A stretch of DNA of 64,000 nucleotides from CAZKWG01 sp964615375 (GTDB lineage Bacteria; Myxococcota_A; UBA796; CAZKWG01). The stretch lies in the NCBI GenBank assembly GCA_964615375.1, contig CAZTOW010000014.1, positions 1-64,000 of the forward strand. The letters are read 5' to 3'. Positions 34,377 to 43,500 of the stretch are shown here, in pieces. The stretch's first letter is position 1; each line of letters begins with the position of its first letter. A program made the position numbers and the translations under genes. Below the pieces are notes generated by a model. The model worked only from the letters and a program-made list of their open reading frames with translations, ran no database searches and was not told the DNA's origin.

Positions 34377-35240
34377 ATGTCCTCTCCCCTCCCCTACCCC
34401 CGCTTCGATCCCGAGCGACACCCCCCGCCCTGGTCCATCGGCGGGCGGGCGGCCTCGGAGGCGGACGCCTTCCTGGGGGAGCTGCTGCTGCTCGCGGGCG
34501 AGGAGGCCAGCGGGCGCTTCGGCGACCCCTCCCCCCTCCGCAAGAAGGACGGGACCCCGGTGACCACGGCCGACCGCGCCGCCCAGGACGTGCTGATCGC
34601 GGGCCTGCTGGCGCGCTTCCCCGGGGACGGGATCCAGGCGGAGGAGGACGTCGAGCGCGCCGGGGGGCCGCGCACCTGGATCATCGACCCCATCGACGGC
34701 ACCGCCGCCTACAGCGAGGGCCTGGCGCACTGGGGCCCCTGCGTGGCGGCCCTGGAGGGCGGCCGGGCGAGCCTGGGCGCGCTGTGGATGCCGCGGATCC
34801 GGGAGTATTACTACTTCGAGGCCGGGCTCGGCGCCTTCCGCAACGGCGCTCCCCTCCCCCGCCTGCGCCCGCTGGGCGCGCCCGGTCGCCTCTCCGTGCT
34901 CTACGTGCCCTCGCGCCTGCACGCCGGGGCCCGCGTGGACTGGCCCGGCAAGCTCCGCTGCCTGGGATCCGTGGCCGCGCACCTCTGCCTCGTCGCGGCG
35001 GGCTGCGCCTCCGCGACCCTCGTCCCCGCCGGCTGGCGACTCTGGGATACCGCGCTCGGCCTCGCCTTGATAGAGGCGGTCGGCGGGAGCGCCGTGCTCC
35101 CCGATGGCCGCCCCCTGGACCCGGCGCTCCACGTCGGGCTCCCGTTCGCGGCCGGGACACCCGAGGCGTTGGCCTGGCTGTCAGAGCCTGGCCGGATCGC
35201 GCTCTCGAGGCCCGATCCCCGCGACCGCGCCCGCTCCTGA
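34377..35240 (+). CDS. Inositol monophosphatase family phosphatase
   Basis: A 287-aa cytoplasmic phosphatase of the IMPase/CysQ/HisN superfamily. It has the metal-binding Q-A-E-E-D and D104-P-I-D107-G-T-A motifs and the late W-D-T-A-L-G-L-A segment, so the metal ligands are complete. ATG 34377 follows GAGGGGG; a longer open frame exists upstream but lies in the leader. The stop codon is 7 bp before rpoH, and the rpoH Shine-Dalgarno overlaps the stop, so translation is coupled. The substrate could be inositol phosphate, PAP or histidinol phosphate; no neighbour decides between them. Confidence 0.88.
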   Translation: MSSPLPYPRFDPERHPPPWSIGGRAASEADAFLGELLLLAGEEASGRFGDPSPLRKKDGTPVTTADRAAQDVLIAGLLARFPGDGIQAEEDVERAGGPRTWIIDPIDGTAAYSEGLAHWGPCVAALEGGRASLGALWMPRIREYYYFEAGLGAFRNGAPLPRLRPLGAPGRLSVLYVPSRLHAGARVDWPGKLRCLGSVAAHLCLVAAGCASATLVPAGWRLWDTALGLALIEAVGGSAVLPDGRPLDPALHVGLPFAAGTPEALAWLSEPGRIALSRPDPRDRARS

Positions 35241-35247
35241 GGTCCTG

Positions 35248-36258
35248 ATGTCCGAGCGCCACCCGAGCCCCGACGACGCGCACTTCTCCTCGGCCGACCT
35301 CGTTGACGAGGAGGGCAACGCCGTCAGCGAGCCCACCCGCGGCGGAAAGGCCCCGCTGCTGCCTGCGCTGAGCCCGTCGAGCGGCGTCTCCCGCCGGGAC
35401 GACCTGCTCTCCTCCTACCTGGCCGAGGTCCGTCGCCACCCGCTGCTGGACCCCGAGGAGGAGCACAAGCTCGCCGTCCGCTACGCCGAGACCGGCGACC
35501 CGATGGCCGCCCAGCGCCTGGTCACCGCCAACCTCCGCCTCGTGGTGAAGCTGGCCTTCCAGTACCACCGGCAGTGGTCGAACGTGCTGGACCTCATCCA
35601 GGAGGGCAACGTCGGCCTGGTCGAGGCGCTCTCCCGCTACGATCCCTACCGCGGCATCCGCTTCTCCAGCTACGCCCAGTACTGGATCCGCGCGATGATC
35701 CTGCGCTTCCTGATGGACAACTACCGGCTGGTCCGCCTGGGCTCCACCCGGCACGGCCGCAAGCTGTTCTTCCAGCTCCAGAAGGAGCGGGAGCGCCTCA
35801 TGCGCGAGGGCGTGGCCCCGAGCACGCGCGCGCTGGCCGAGGCCCTCGACGTCCCCGAGGAGGAGGTGGTCAACGTGGAGCGCCACCTGAGCGCCCCCGC
35901 CCTCTCCCTGCACTCCCCGGTGGGCAGCGCCGAGGGGCGCCCGCTCTCGGAGATCGTGCAGGACGAGGACCACCAGGACCCGGAGGCGGCCTTCGCCAGC
36001 GGCGAGCTGGGCGGGGTCGTGCAGGAGAAGCTGGCGGCCTTCGCCGAGACGCTGACGGACGAGCGCGAGCGGGCCATCTGGGAGCGGCGCCTGGTGGCGG
36101 CCGATCCGGCCAGCCTGTCCGACCTCGGCGACGCCTTCGGCGTGAGCAAGGAGCGCATCCGCCAGGTGGAGAGCCGGATCAAGCGCCGACTCAAGGAATT
36201 CCTGATCGACGAGATGGGGGACGAGATCGACTTCGAGTTCGAGGTCCCTGAAGATTGA
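35248..36258 (+). CDS. rpoH: RNA polymerase sigma factor RpoH (sigma-32 type)
   Basis: A 336-aa heat-shock-type sigma factor. Region 2 (R-L-V-x-A-N-L-R-L-V-V, D-L-I-Q-E-G-N-V-G-L, Y-W-I-R-A-M-I) and the RpoH box H-G-R-K-L-F-F-Q-L-Q (about 169-178) identify it as sigma-32 rather than a housekeeping sigma. Region 4 has a normal helix-turn-helix (K-E-R-I-R-Q-V-E). ATG 35248 follows GAGG by 5 nt. The acidic C-terminal tail (D-E-I-D-F-E-F-E) is unusual. It directs transcription of chaperone and protease genes and lies between a phosphatase gene and an uncharacterised gene, unlike the ftsEX-rpoH order of gammaproteobacteria. Confidence 0.93.
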   Translation: MSERHPSPDDAHFSSADLVDEEGNAVSEPTRGGKAPLLPALSPSSGVSRRDDLLSSYLAEVRRHPLLDPEEEHKLAVRYAETGDPMAAQRLVTANLRLVVKLAFQYHRQWSNVLDLIQEGNVGLVEALSRYDPYRGIRFSSYAQYWIRAMILRFLMDNYRLVRLGSTRHGRKLFFQLQKERERLMREGVAPSTRALAEALDVPEEEVVNVERHLSAPALSLHSPVGSAEGRPLSEIVQDEDHQDPEAAFASGELGGVVQEKLAAFAETLTDERERAIWERRLVAADPASLSDLGDAFGVSKERIRQVESRIKRRLKEFLIDEMGDEIDFEFEVPED

Positions 36259-37406
36259 CCACTCTCCTCCACCGGCTCACGCGCGCCCTCGATCGGCTCC
36301 GCGGCGGGGACGCGCCCGCCGGGCCCGATCCGGCGAGCCCGCTCGCCCGCGCCCTCATCTCCGCGGTCGGCCCGCCCGGGACCGAGCCCCGCTACGCCGA
36401 GGCGGCCCGCCAGGGGCTGATCGGCGCGCACGCCTCCACTCCTGAGGGCGCCGTGCTGCTGGAGGCCGCCCGCGTCGTGGGGAGCTGCGCCGCGGGGGAG
36501 ACCGCCGATCCCCGCCTCCTGGAGGAGGCCGCCCGCGGCCTGCTGGGACCGGACGGCGCGGCCCGGGGAGATCTCCCCGCCCTGCTGGACGCCGTCGCCG
36601 CCCTCGCCCTCGCCCGCGCCTGGCTGCATCGCCGCGCGCTGGCCCTCCCGCCCGAGGCTGAGGCCGCCCTGGTGCGCGGCGCGGACCTGCTCTACCGCCT
36701 CCAAGGCGAGCAGGACGGCCTCCCGACCGTGATGGAGCCGGTAGACGCACCCTCGGACCCGCTGATCCCGGGCCCGTGCCCCCTGGCCTGGAGCCTGCGC
36801 GACGCCGTGCTCGCCTGGGGCCTGGACGAGGGCGCCCCCGCGTCGGACGCCGATCCGCTGGCGAGGGCGCTGGCCGGACGCGCGCCGGAGGGGACACCGG
36901 GCCGGCTGGCCGGGGATCGCTGGGCCCTGTGGACCTGGCGGGAGACCGGGCTGGCGGTGGCCCACACCCAGACCCTTCGACGCCCCACCCGGCTCTTCCT
37001 GGACGCCCGGACGGGGGGCCTGCGCTGGGACATGCCCGGCCTGCGCCTGCTCTCCGGCGGCCTCGTCGAGGGTGCGCCGGCCCGCGGCGCGCTCCAGAGC
37101 GCCCGGGTGGACGGCCGGAAGCTGCGGCTGGTCTGCGCGGACCCCACGCGCGGGTGGAGCCGCGACGTCCTGGCCCAGGGGGCCCGCGTGATCGTGCGGG
37201 ACAAGGGCATCCAACAAATCCGTTTTATTGTCCCGTCGTTTGATTACGCGCGGACGGCGGACGGATGGCTGGGGCGCGGGTCCGGCCTGAGCCTGGAGAT
37301 CAAGGTCGAGGCCGGGGTGCGCTGGACGCTGGACGGCGGGGCGCTCCTGGGGCTACGTGAAGGAGAGGCCGGCGAGGTCCAGGCCAGCTTCGAGCTGCGG
37401 ACCTGA
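36255..37406 (+). CDS. Hypothetical protein, weakly heparinase II/III-like
   Basis: A 383-aa protein without signal or membrane segments. The first ~200 residues are Ala/Leu-rich helical. The rest is beta-rich, with W-R-E-T-G-L-A-V-A-H-T-Q and a late R-W-T-L-D-G-G segment, faintly like the beta-sandwich part of heparinase II/III or alginate lyase families. I cannot see catalytic residues. The start is TTG 36255, inside the rpoH stop codon (TTGA overlap), with GAGG about 10 nt upstream, so it is translationally coupled to rpoH. Function unknown; being coupled to rpoH suggests a stress or envelope link. Confidence 0.68.
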   Translation: MTTLLHRLTRALDRLRGGDAPAGPDPASPLARALISAVGPPGTEPRYAEAARQGLIGAHASTPEGAVLLEAARVVGSCAAGETADPRLLEEAARGLLGPDGAARGDLPALLDAVAALALARAWLHRRALALPPEAEAALVRGADLLYRLQGEQDGLPTVMEPVDAPSDPLIPGPCPLAWSLRDAVLAWGLDEGAPASDADPLARALAGRAPEGTPGRLAGDRWALWTWRETGLAVAHTQTLRRPTRLFLDARTGGLRWDMPGLRLLSGGLVEGAPARGALQSARVDGRKLRLVCADPTRGWSRDVLAQGARVIVRDKGIQQIRFIVPSFDYARTADGWLGRGSGLSLEIKVEAGVRWTLDGGALLGLREGEAGEVQASFELRT

Positions 37407-37416
37407 GGGAGGCCCG

Positions 37417-38457
37417 GTGCAGATCATCTTCGGCGTGGTGCTGCTGGTGCTCGCGGGTCTCGGGGCCCTCGGCATCTACGCCCTCGTAGAGATCCCGCGC
37501 CTGCTCCGACGCGCCCTCCCCGGCCGCGAGCGCCCGGCCCTGGAGGACGCCCAGCACACGCCGCGACAGGCCGGACACCCCGTCCCGATCGCCTCCCCGC
37601 GCGCGCCCACGGGCCCCGCGCGAGGCGCCGGCAAGAACGAGGATCTGCGCCGCTACCCGCGCGAGCTCGCCGCCCTGGAGGAGCAGCTCGGCGCCAGCCT
37701 GGAGGCCGTCCGCTCGCAGCGCTCTCACCTCGACGAGCGCCTCCGCGTGCTCTCCCAGAAGGAGGGCCGCCAGGAGCTCGCCCACCGCTACGAGGAGGAC
37801 CTGGACCTGTTGGGGCGGCGCGAGGCGGGCATGCGCCGCGTGCTCGGCCTGGTCTGGAAGGCCCGCGCCCTGCTGACCCTGCGCGCGCACCTCGCCGAGA
37901 CCGCCCGCGGCAGACCGGAGCTCCCCGCGCTCCCGCCGGTGGACGACCCGAAGACGGATCTGGTGGCCGCGGGCGGGCAGTACAGCATGGCCTCCCAGCG
38001 CGTCCGCGCCTTCCTGATCCGGGTGCGCGAGCGCGCCCTGGAGGTCGCCGAGGAGGTGCCTGCGCCGCCGATCCAGGCGGAGGTCCTGCCGGAGTCGCGC
38101 GAGGAGGTCGAGGTCGAGCTCGGTCGGGTCCGCGCGGTCTACAGCGGCTGGGAGGACTCGCTGGACCGGCTGGCCGACACGCTGGACTACCTGACCGATC
38201 GCTGCCGCACGCGCCGGGTGGTGCAGGGCAGCGCGCCGGCCCTGGCCGCCGCCGCGGGGGGCGAGGCGCTCATGGCCGAGGTGGACCGCGCCCTCGGCAA
38301 GCTCAAGGATCTCTCGGACGTGGGCGACCGCAGCCTCGCCGACCTGGCCGTGCGCAACCTGGCCGAGGACATCTCGCAGCTCGAGCGCGCCGGGCTGGAG
38401 GCCCAGGCCGAAGCCGAGGCCGCCGTCGAGGTGGCGCGCCTCCTGGAGCAGTTCTGA
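37417..38457 (+). CDS. Single-pass membrane protein with long coiled coil
   Basis: A 346-aa protein. GTG 37417 has a textbook Shine-Dalgarno (GAGGGAGG, 4-5 nt spacing); an in-frame ATG at 37357 lies inside the previous gene and is rejected. One N-terminal transmembrane helix (V-Q-I-I-F-G-V-V-L-L-V-L-A-G-L-G-A-L-G-I-Y) anchors a large Glu/Arg/Leu-rich helical cytoplasmic or periplasmic part with heptad-like runs. I recognise no enzyme motif. Its TGA shares bases with the ATG of the next gene (TGATG), so it belongs to the same operon. Role unknown, perhaps scaffolding. Confidence 0.75.
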   Translation: MQIIFGVVLLVLAGLGALGIYALVEIPRLLRRALPGRERPALEDAQHTPRQAGHPVPIASPRAPTGPARGAGKNEDLRRYPRELAALEEQLGASLEAVRSQRSHLDERLRVLSQKEGRQELAHRYEEDLDLLGRREAGMRRVLGLVWKARALLTLRAHLAETARGRPELPALPPVDDPKTDLVAAGGQYSMASQRVRAFLIRVRERALEVAEEVPAPPIQAEVLPESREEVEVELGRVRAVYSGWEDSLDRLADTLDYLTDRCRTRRVVQGSAPALAAAAGGEALMAEVDRALGKLKDLSDVGDRSLADLAVRNLAEDISQLERAGLEAQAEAEAAVEVARLLEQF

Positions 38458-38972
38458 TGCCTTCCCGGCGGCAGGTGCTGGGCGCGCTGGGCGTCGCGGG
38501 GGCGGCGCTGGGGGCCGCGGCGCTGGGGGCGGGGGCGCTGACGGCGCGCTGGTACCACCGGCCGCACGGCCAGGGCTATCAGATCCTCTCCGATCGGGAG
38601 GGGGCGGTGGCGCGGGCGCTGGCGGGGGCGGTCTGGCCGCGAAACGCGGTCTGCGCGCTGGGGGGCGACGAGGCGGACCTGGACCACTACCTGGACCAGA
38701 TGATGCTCGACTGGCCCGCGGAGACCCGGGACCTGATGCGGGTCCTGCTGGGCGCGTTCGAGGATCTGAGCGTGCTGGACGAGGGCGCGCCGTTCACCGA
38801 GCTCGCCCCGGAGGCGCAGAGCGCGCTGTTCATGCGCTGGTTCGATCACGACGTCAGCGAGATCCACCTGGCCATCACCTCGGTCGCCATCGTCCTGGGC
38901 ATGGGCTGGACCACGCACCCCAAGGTAGACGGCCCGATGAAACACCTCTATCGCTGCGGCTACTACCGATGA
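38457..38972 (+). CDS. Tat-exported small subunit, gluconate 2-dehydrogenase subunit 3-like
   Basis: A 171-aa protein with a Tat-type signal (S-R-R-Q-V-L-G followed by a long hydrophobic Ala/Gly stretch). The remainder is helical, of the kind found as the small subunit of membrane-bound GMC dehydrogenases (gluconate 2-dehydrogenase subunit 3 family). The next gene, overlapping by 4 bp (ATGA), is a GMC oxidoreductase with no signal of its own. Known complexes of this type export the folded flavoprotein by hitch-hiking on the Tat signal of the small subunit, so this one probably does the same. No cytochrome c subunit gene follows. Confidence 0.8.
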   Translation: MPSRRQVLGALGVAGAALGAAALGAGALTARWYHRPHGQGYQILSDREGAVARALAGAVWPRNAVCALGGDEADLDHYLDQMMLDWPAETRDLMRVLLGAFEDLSVLDEGAPFTELAPEAQSALFMRWFDHDVSEIHLAITSVAIVLGMGWTTHPKVDGPMKHLYRCGYYR

Positions 38973-40528
38973 GCCTCCCCAACCTCGCCGTCCCGGCGCC
39001 CAGCGGGCTCATCCTCCCCGCGCCGCACGCGGACGGCTTCCGGGAGGTGGGGGCGGGTCGGAGGCTGAGCGCGGACGTGGTGATCGTCGGCTCCGGGCCC
39101 GGCGGGAGCGCGGCGGCGCGGGTGCTGGCCGAGGCGGGCGCGCGGGTGGTGGTGCTGGAGGAGGGGCCGCCAAAGAGCCGCTTCCGGCCGAACTACGCGA
39201 ACACGGCCCGCTATCACATGCAGGAGGCGGGCACGCTCACGGCGCACGGGGACATCTTCTTCCCCATCGCCGCCGGGCGCGGGGTGGGGGGCGGCTCGCT
39301 CATCAACTCCGCCCTCAGCTTCCGCGCGCCGAAGCACGTCCTCGAGGAGTGGACCGAGGTGCTCCAGGACGCCGACTGGGGGGGCCAGGGCCTGCACCCG
39401 ATCTACGACGAGCTGGCGAAGCTCCTGGGCATCGGGCCGGCGCGCGACGAGGTGGCGGGGGAGAACAACCGGCTCATCGCCCGCGGGGCGGCGGCGCTGG
39501 GCTACCCGGGCGGGCTGGCTCCGCGGAACACGCCGGACTGCAAGGGCTGCGGGGCCTGCAATTTCGGCTGCCCGGCCAACGGGAAGGCCACGGTCAACCT
39601 CACGCTCCTGCCCCGCGCGGTGGACCGCGGCGCGCTCATCCAGGCCGACACGGTGGTCATGGAGGTCCTGGTGGAGGGGGGCAGGGCCGTGGGCGTGCGC
39701 GGCCAGGCCTTCGACCCCGACACCCACGAGGCGGGCGGGATCGTCGAGGTGCGCGCCCCGCGGGTCATCCTGAGCGCCGGGGCCATCGGGACGCCACGCC
39801 TGCTCTGGCACTGTGGGCTGGCCGGCGGGCTCGGGCCGGTGGGCGAGGGCCTGCACGTCCACCCGGGCGGCGCCGTGCTGGGCCTCTGCGACGAGCCCAT
39901 CTACCTCTGGCGCGGGGCCACCCAGGGCGCCTGGTTCGAGGTCCCCGAGGAGCCGGGCACGCTGCCCCACGCCTTCACCGCGCCGCCCGAGGCCACGCTG
40001 ATGGCGCTGGGGATGGTCGGTCCTCGCCTGGAGGAGGGCCTGCGCATGCTGCCCCACCTCTGCGGCGTGATCACGCTGGTCAGCGACAAGGGGGTCGGGC
40101 GCGTGCGGGCGAAGGCCGACGGGCGCGCCGACGTGACCTACCACTACCACCCGGATGACCTGGTGCGCGCCAAGAAGTCCATGGTCACCGTGGGGCGCGT
40201 GCTGCTGGCCGGCGGCGCGAAGAGCCTGCTGGCGCCGGTGCGCGGCGTGGGCCAGCATGCGAGCGCGGAGAGCCTGGAGGCCGCCCTGGCCACCCGCGCG
40301 CTCGAGCACTTCTCGATGTACACCGCCCACCCGATGAGCACCTGCCGGGCGGGTCTGGACCCGAAGACCAGCGTGGTGGGCCCGGATGGGCAGTTCCACC
40401 GCCTCCCCGGCCTCTTCGTGGCTGACGCGAGCGTGTTCCCGACCAGCCTCGGCGTGAACCCGCAGTACACGACGATGGCGGCGTCCACCTTGATCGCGCG
40501 AAAGATGGTCGCGGCAGGCTGGATTTGA
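38969..40528 (+). CDS. GMC-family FAD oxidoreductase with four-cysteine cluster motif
   Basis: A 519-aa flavoenzyme, likely an alcohol, sugar or sterol dehydrogenase. The Rossmann FAD motif V-I-V-G-S-G-P-G-G-S is near residue 40. C191, C194, C197 and C201 form a C-x2-C-x2-C-x3-C-P array, which suggests an iron-sulfur site. The C-terminal GMC active-site region has H-P-M-S-T-C and G-V-N-P-Q-Y-T-T. ATG 38969 overlaps the upstream small-subunit stop. Without a signal of its own it probably travels with the Tat small subunit. The natural substrate and electron acceptor are not evident. Confidence 0.88.
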   Translation: MSLPNLAVPAPSGLILPAPHADGFREVGAGRRLSADVVIVGSGPGGSAAARVLAEAGARVVVLEEGPPKSRFRPNYANTARYHMQEAGTLTAHGDIFFPIAAGRGVGGGSLINSALSFRAPKHVLEEWTEVLQDADWGGQGLHPIYDELAKLLGIGPARDEVAGENNRLIARGAAALGYPGGLAPRNTPDCKGCGACNFGCPANGKATVNLTLLPRAVDRGALIQADTVVMEVLVEGGRAVGVRGQAFDPDTHEAGGIVEVRAPRVILSAGAIGTPRLLWHCGLAGGLGPVGEGLHVHPGGAVLGLCDEPIYLWRGATQGAWFEVPEEPGTLPHAFTAPPEATLMALGMVGPRLEEGLRMLPHLCGVITLVSDKGVGRVRAKADGRADVTYHYHPDDLVRAKKSMVTVGRVLLAGGAKSLLAPVRGVGQHASAESLEAALATRALEHFSMYTAHPMSTCRAGLDPKTSVVGPDGQFHRLPGLFVADASVFPTSLGVNPQYTTMAASTLIARKMVAAGWI

Positions 40529-40542
40529 TAGACGACTGAACC

Positions 40543-43500
40543 GTGCGAGCCCTCGAGCCTGGCCTCAGCCTCCGCGCCTACCGACTGCAGCGCCGACTGG
40601 GGCGCGGCGGAGACGGAGACGTGTGGCTGGCGGTGGACACCCAGGGCGGCGAGGTGGCGCTGAAGGCCCGCCCCCGCGAGGACGGCGCCCAGGAGCAGCG
40701 CCTCCGCCGCGAGTTCGAGCGCCTGCGCACGCTGCGGATCCCGTCCGTAATCCGCGTCCTGGATGTGGGCTCCGACCAGGGCTACGTCTTCTTCACGATG
40801 GAGGTCGCCCGCGGCCTCCCCTTCGACCGCTACGTGGGCGAGCCGGGGCCTCTGGCCGAGCGCGTGGTGCGCCTCTGCCGGGCGGGGGCGGGGGTGGCCC
40901 ACGCCGTGGCCGGGATGCACCGGCTCGGGCTGGCTCACCGCGATCTGAAGCCGGCCAACGTGATGGTGGGCGAGGACGGGCGGGTGACCATCCTGGACTT
41001 CGGCGCGATGCGCTTCGGCGCCGGCCAGGACGAGAGCGGCAATTTCGCCGGGACCATCGCCTACATGGCGCCGGAGCAGCGGGTCGGCCTGCCCCACGAC
41101 GTGCGCGTGGACCGCTACGCCCTCGGGGTCATGCTGCACGAGGCCCTGAGCGGGATCCCCGCCTCGGCCACCCAGCCCGGGCGCGCGCGCCCCAGCCTGG
41201 TGCAGCTGGGCCCCCAGGTCCCGCTGGCCCTGGCCCACCTCGTGGACGGGCTCTGCGCGCTGGACCCGGACGAGCGCCCCAGCGCCGAGGAGGCGGAGCG
41301 CGTGCTGGAGGCCGTGGCCAGCGGGCGTACCCTGCCCCCGGCGCCCTGGCCCGAGCCCCTGCGCTACGCGGGCGACGCGAGCGCGCTGCTGGAGGGGAGC
41401 GCGGCCGTGGTGGGCTCGCCGGGCTCGGGGCGGGCGCGCATGGTGCAGGAGGCCCGCTGGCACTGGTACCGCCGCGGCTACCGCTCGGTGGCCGGGGCCT
41501 GCGCGCCCGATCGGCCCTATGGCGCCCTCCGCGCCGTGCTGTCCGCCCTGTTCATCGCCCGCGCGCCCGAGCAGCGCCGCCGCCTGGCCGGGGACGAGGC
41601 CCCCCTGCTCCAGGCCCTCTGGCCGGAGCTCCCTGTGCCCGTGTGGGAGCCCCTGGCCGATCCCCCGCGCCCGGACGCCCTGGCCATCGCCCTCTCCCGC
41701 GTGCTGGCGCGCGAGGCCCCTGTGGCCGTGGTCCTGTGGAACCTCGACGAGGCCGACCCGGGCACCGCCTCCGTGCTCGGCCACCTCTGCGGGCTCCTGC
41801 CGAAGCGGGTCCTGCTGTGGGGCACCTCGCGGCGCCCGGTCGCCGGACTGCCCACCCGCACGCCGCCCGCCTGGAGCCCCGAGCGGGAGAACGAGGCCCT
41901 CCAGGATCTGGTCCCGGACGACATGACCCTGCCGCTGGGCACGGGCAGCACCCCGCTGGAGTCCGCCTGCCGCGGCTGGCGCGCGCTGGCCAGCATGCGC
42001 GGCGTCTCCGGCCCCTGCCGCGAGCCCACCCCCGGCCTGGTCCGCCTCTCCGTGCTCGACGCGCCCTTCCCCTACGCCGTCGCCCGCGCGCTCAGCCCGG
42101 AGGTGGACGCGCTGTGGGAGGCGGGCCATCTGACGGCCGTGCGGCCCGAGGACTACGGGGTCACGCTCCAGGGCGCGCGCGGCGGGGAGGACACCTGGCT
42201 GGCCTTCGCCGACCAGGGCACGCTGCGGCTCTCCCGCGCCCGCCAGGTCGAGCCCGACCTCCTCCACCTGGAGGCTGCGCGCGCCTGGGAGGCCCTCCCC
42301 GCGGTCGAGGATCGGCTGCTCCGCGGCGTGGTCCACCGGGTCCGAGCCCGCGCCCCCGACGGCGGCTCCTTCCGCCGCGCCATCCGCCAGGCCATGGAGC
42401 AGGCCAACCCCAGCGAGGCCGAGCGCTGGGTGCAGCTCCACGATCTCTGGCGCCCGGGGCCCGACGACTTCTTCCTGGTCTTCGCCCGCCTGCGCGCCGC
42501 CCTGGAGCTCCGCCCGTCCACGGTGCGCCGGGACGCCCTAGATCACCTAGGTTCCCTGGCCCGCACGCCGGAGCAGCACGGCCTCTCCGCCCTGGTCCAG
42601 GTCATCTGGCAGTCGCGCAACGGTGAGCTCAAGACCGCCATCGAGCACGGCACCCAGTGGGCGGGCTGGGCGGCCGTGACCTACCCGGATCTGGCGGCGG
42701 ACCTGCTGCGGCAGGTGGCGCTGGCCCAGCTCGAGCGCGACGCGGTGGAGGAGTCGCTCACCGAGTGCCGCAAGGCCCTGGTGCTCTCGCGGGAGGCCGC
42801 CTGGCGCGTGGCCGATCACGAGGCCGATCCGCCCTCCGCCGCCGGCGCGCGCACGCCCCCGCCCGGCGCCGGCCCTCCCCTGCCCCCGGTGGTCCCCCGA
42901 CCGCGCTCCCCCCGGCTCTCTCGCCTGGAGGTGGAGATCGCCACCACGCTCTCCGCCTCGCTCCTGTACGCCGGGCGCACCCGCGAGGGCACGCGCCTGT
43001 GCGAGGAGATGGCCGAGCGCTGCGCGGGCGCCGGGCTGGCGCGCGGACAGGGGGCCTTCCTGGCCAACCTCGCCGCCGGCCAGCTCTTCCTGGGCCAGCG
43101 CGACCAGGCCGCCGCCAGCCTGGCCCGCTGCCGGCAGATCCAGCCCCTTCACGGCGATCCCCTGGTCCTGGCCTACGCCTCCATGTACCAGGCGCGCCTG
43201 GCCATCGAGGGCGGGAACCGGGCCAGCGGGCGCCAGCTCCTGGACGAGGCGATGACCATCGGGCAGTCGCTCGGGTCGGGCCGGATCACCGCCGAGATCT
43301 GGCCGCTGGTGCTGGAGGCGGCCGTCCAGGCGGCCGACCCGGCCGAGGCCCAGCGGGCCATCTCCGCCTACGAGGCCGGCGGCGTGCAGTCCACCAACGA
43401 CCACTGGCCCGCCGCGATGGGGCGCTGGCTCTGGCTCTCCGGCGACCTGCCCGGCGCGCTGCACGTCGTGACCTCGCGCCGCACCGGCCACAGCGGTGAG

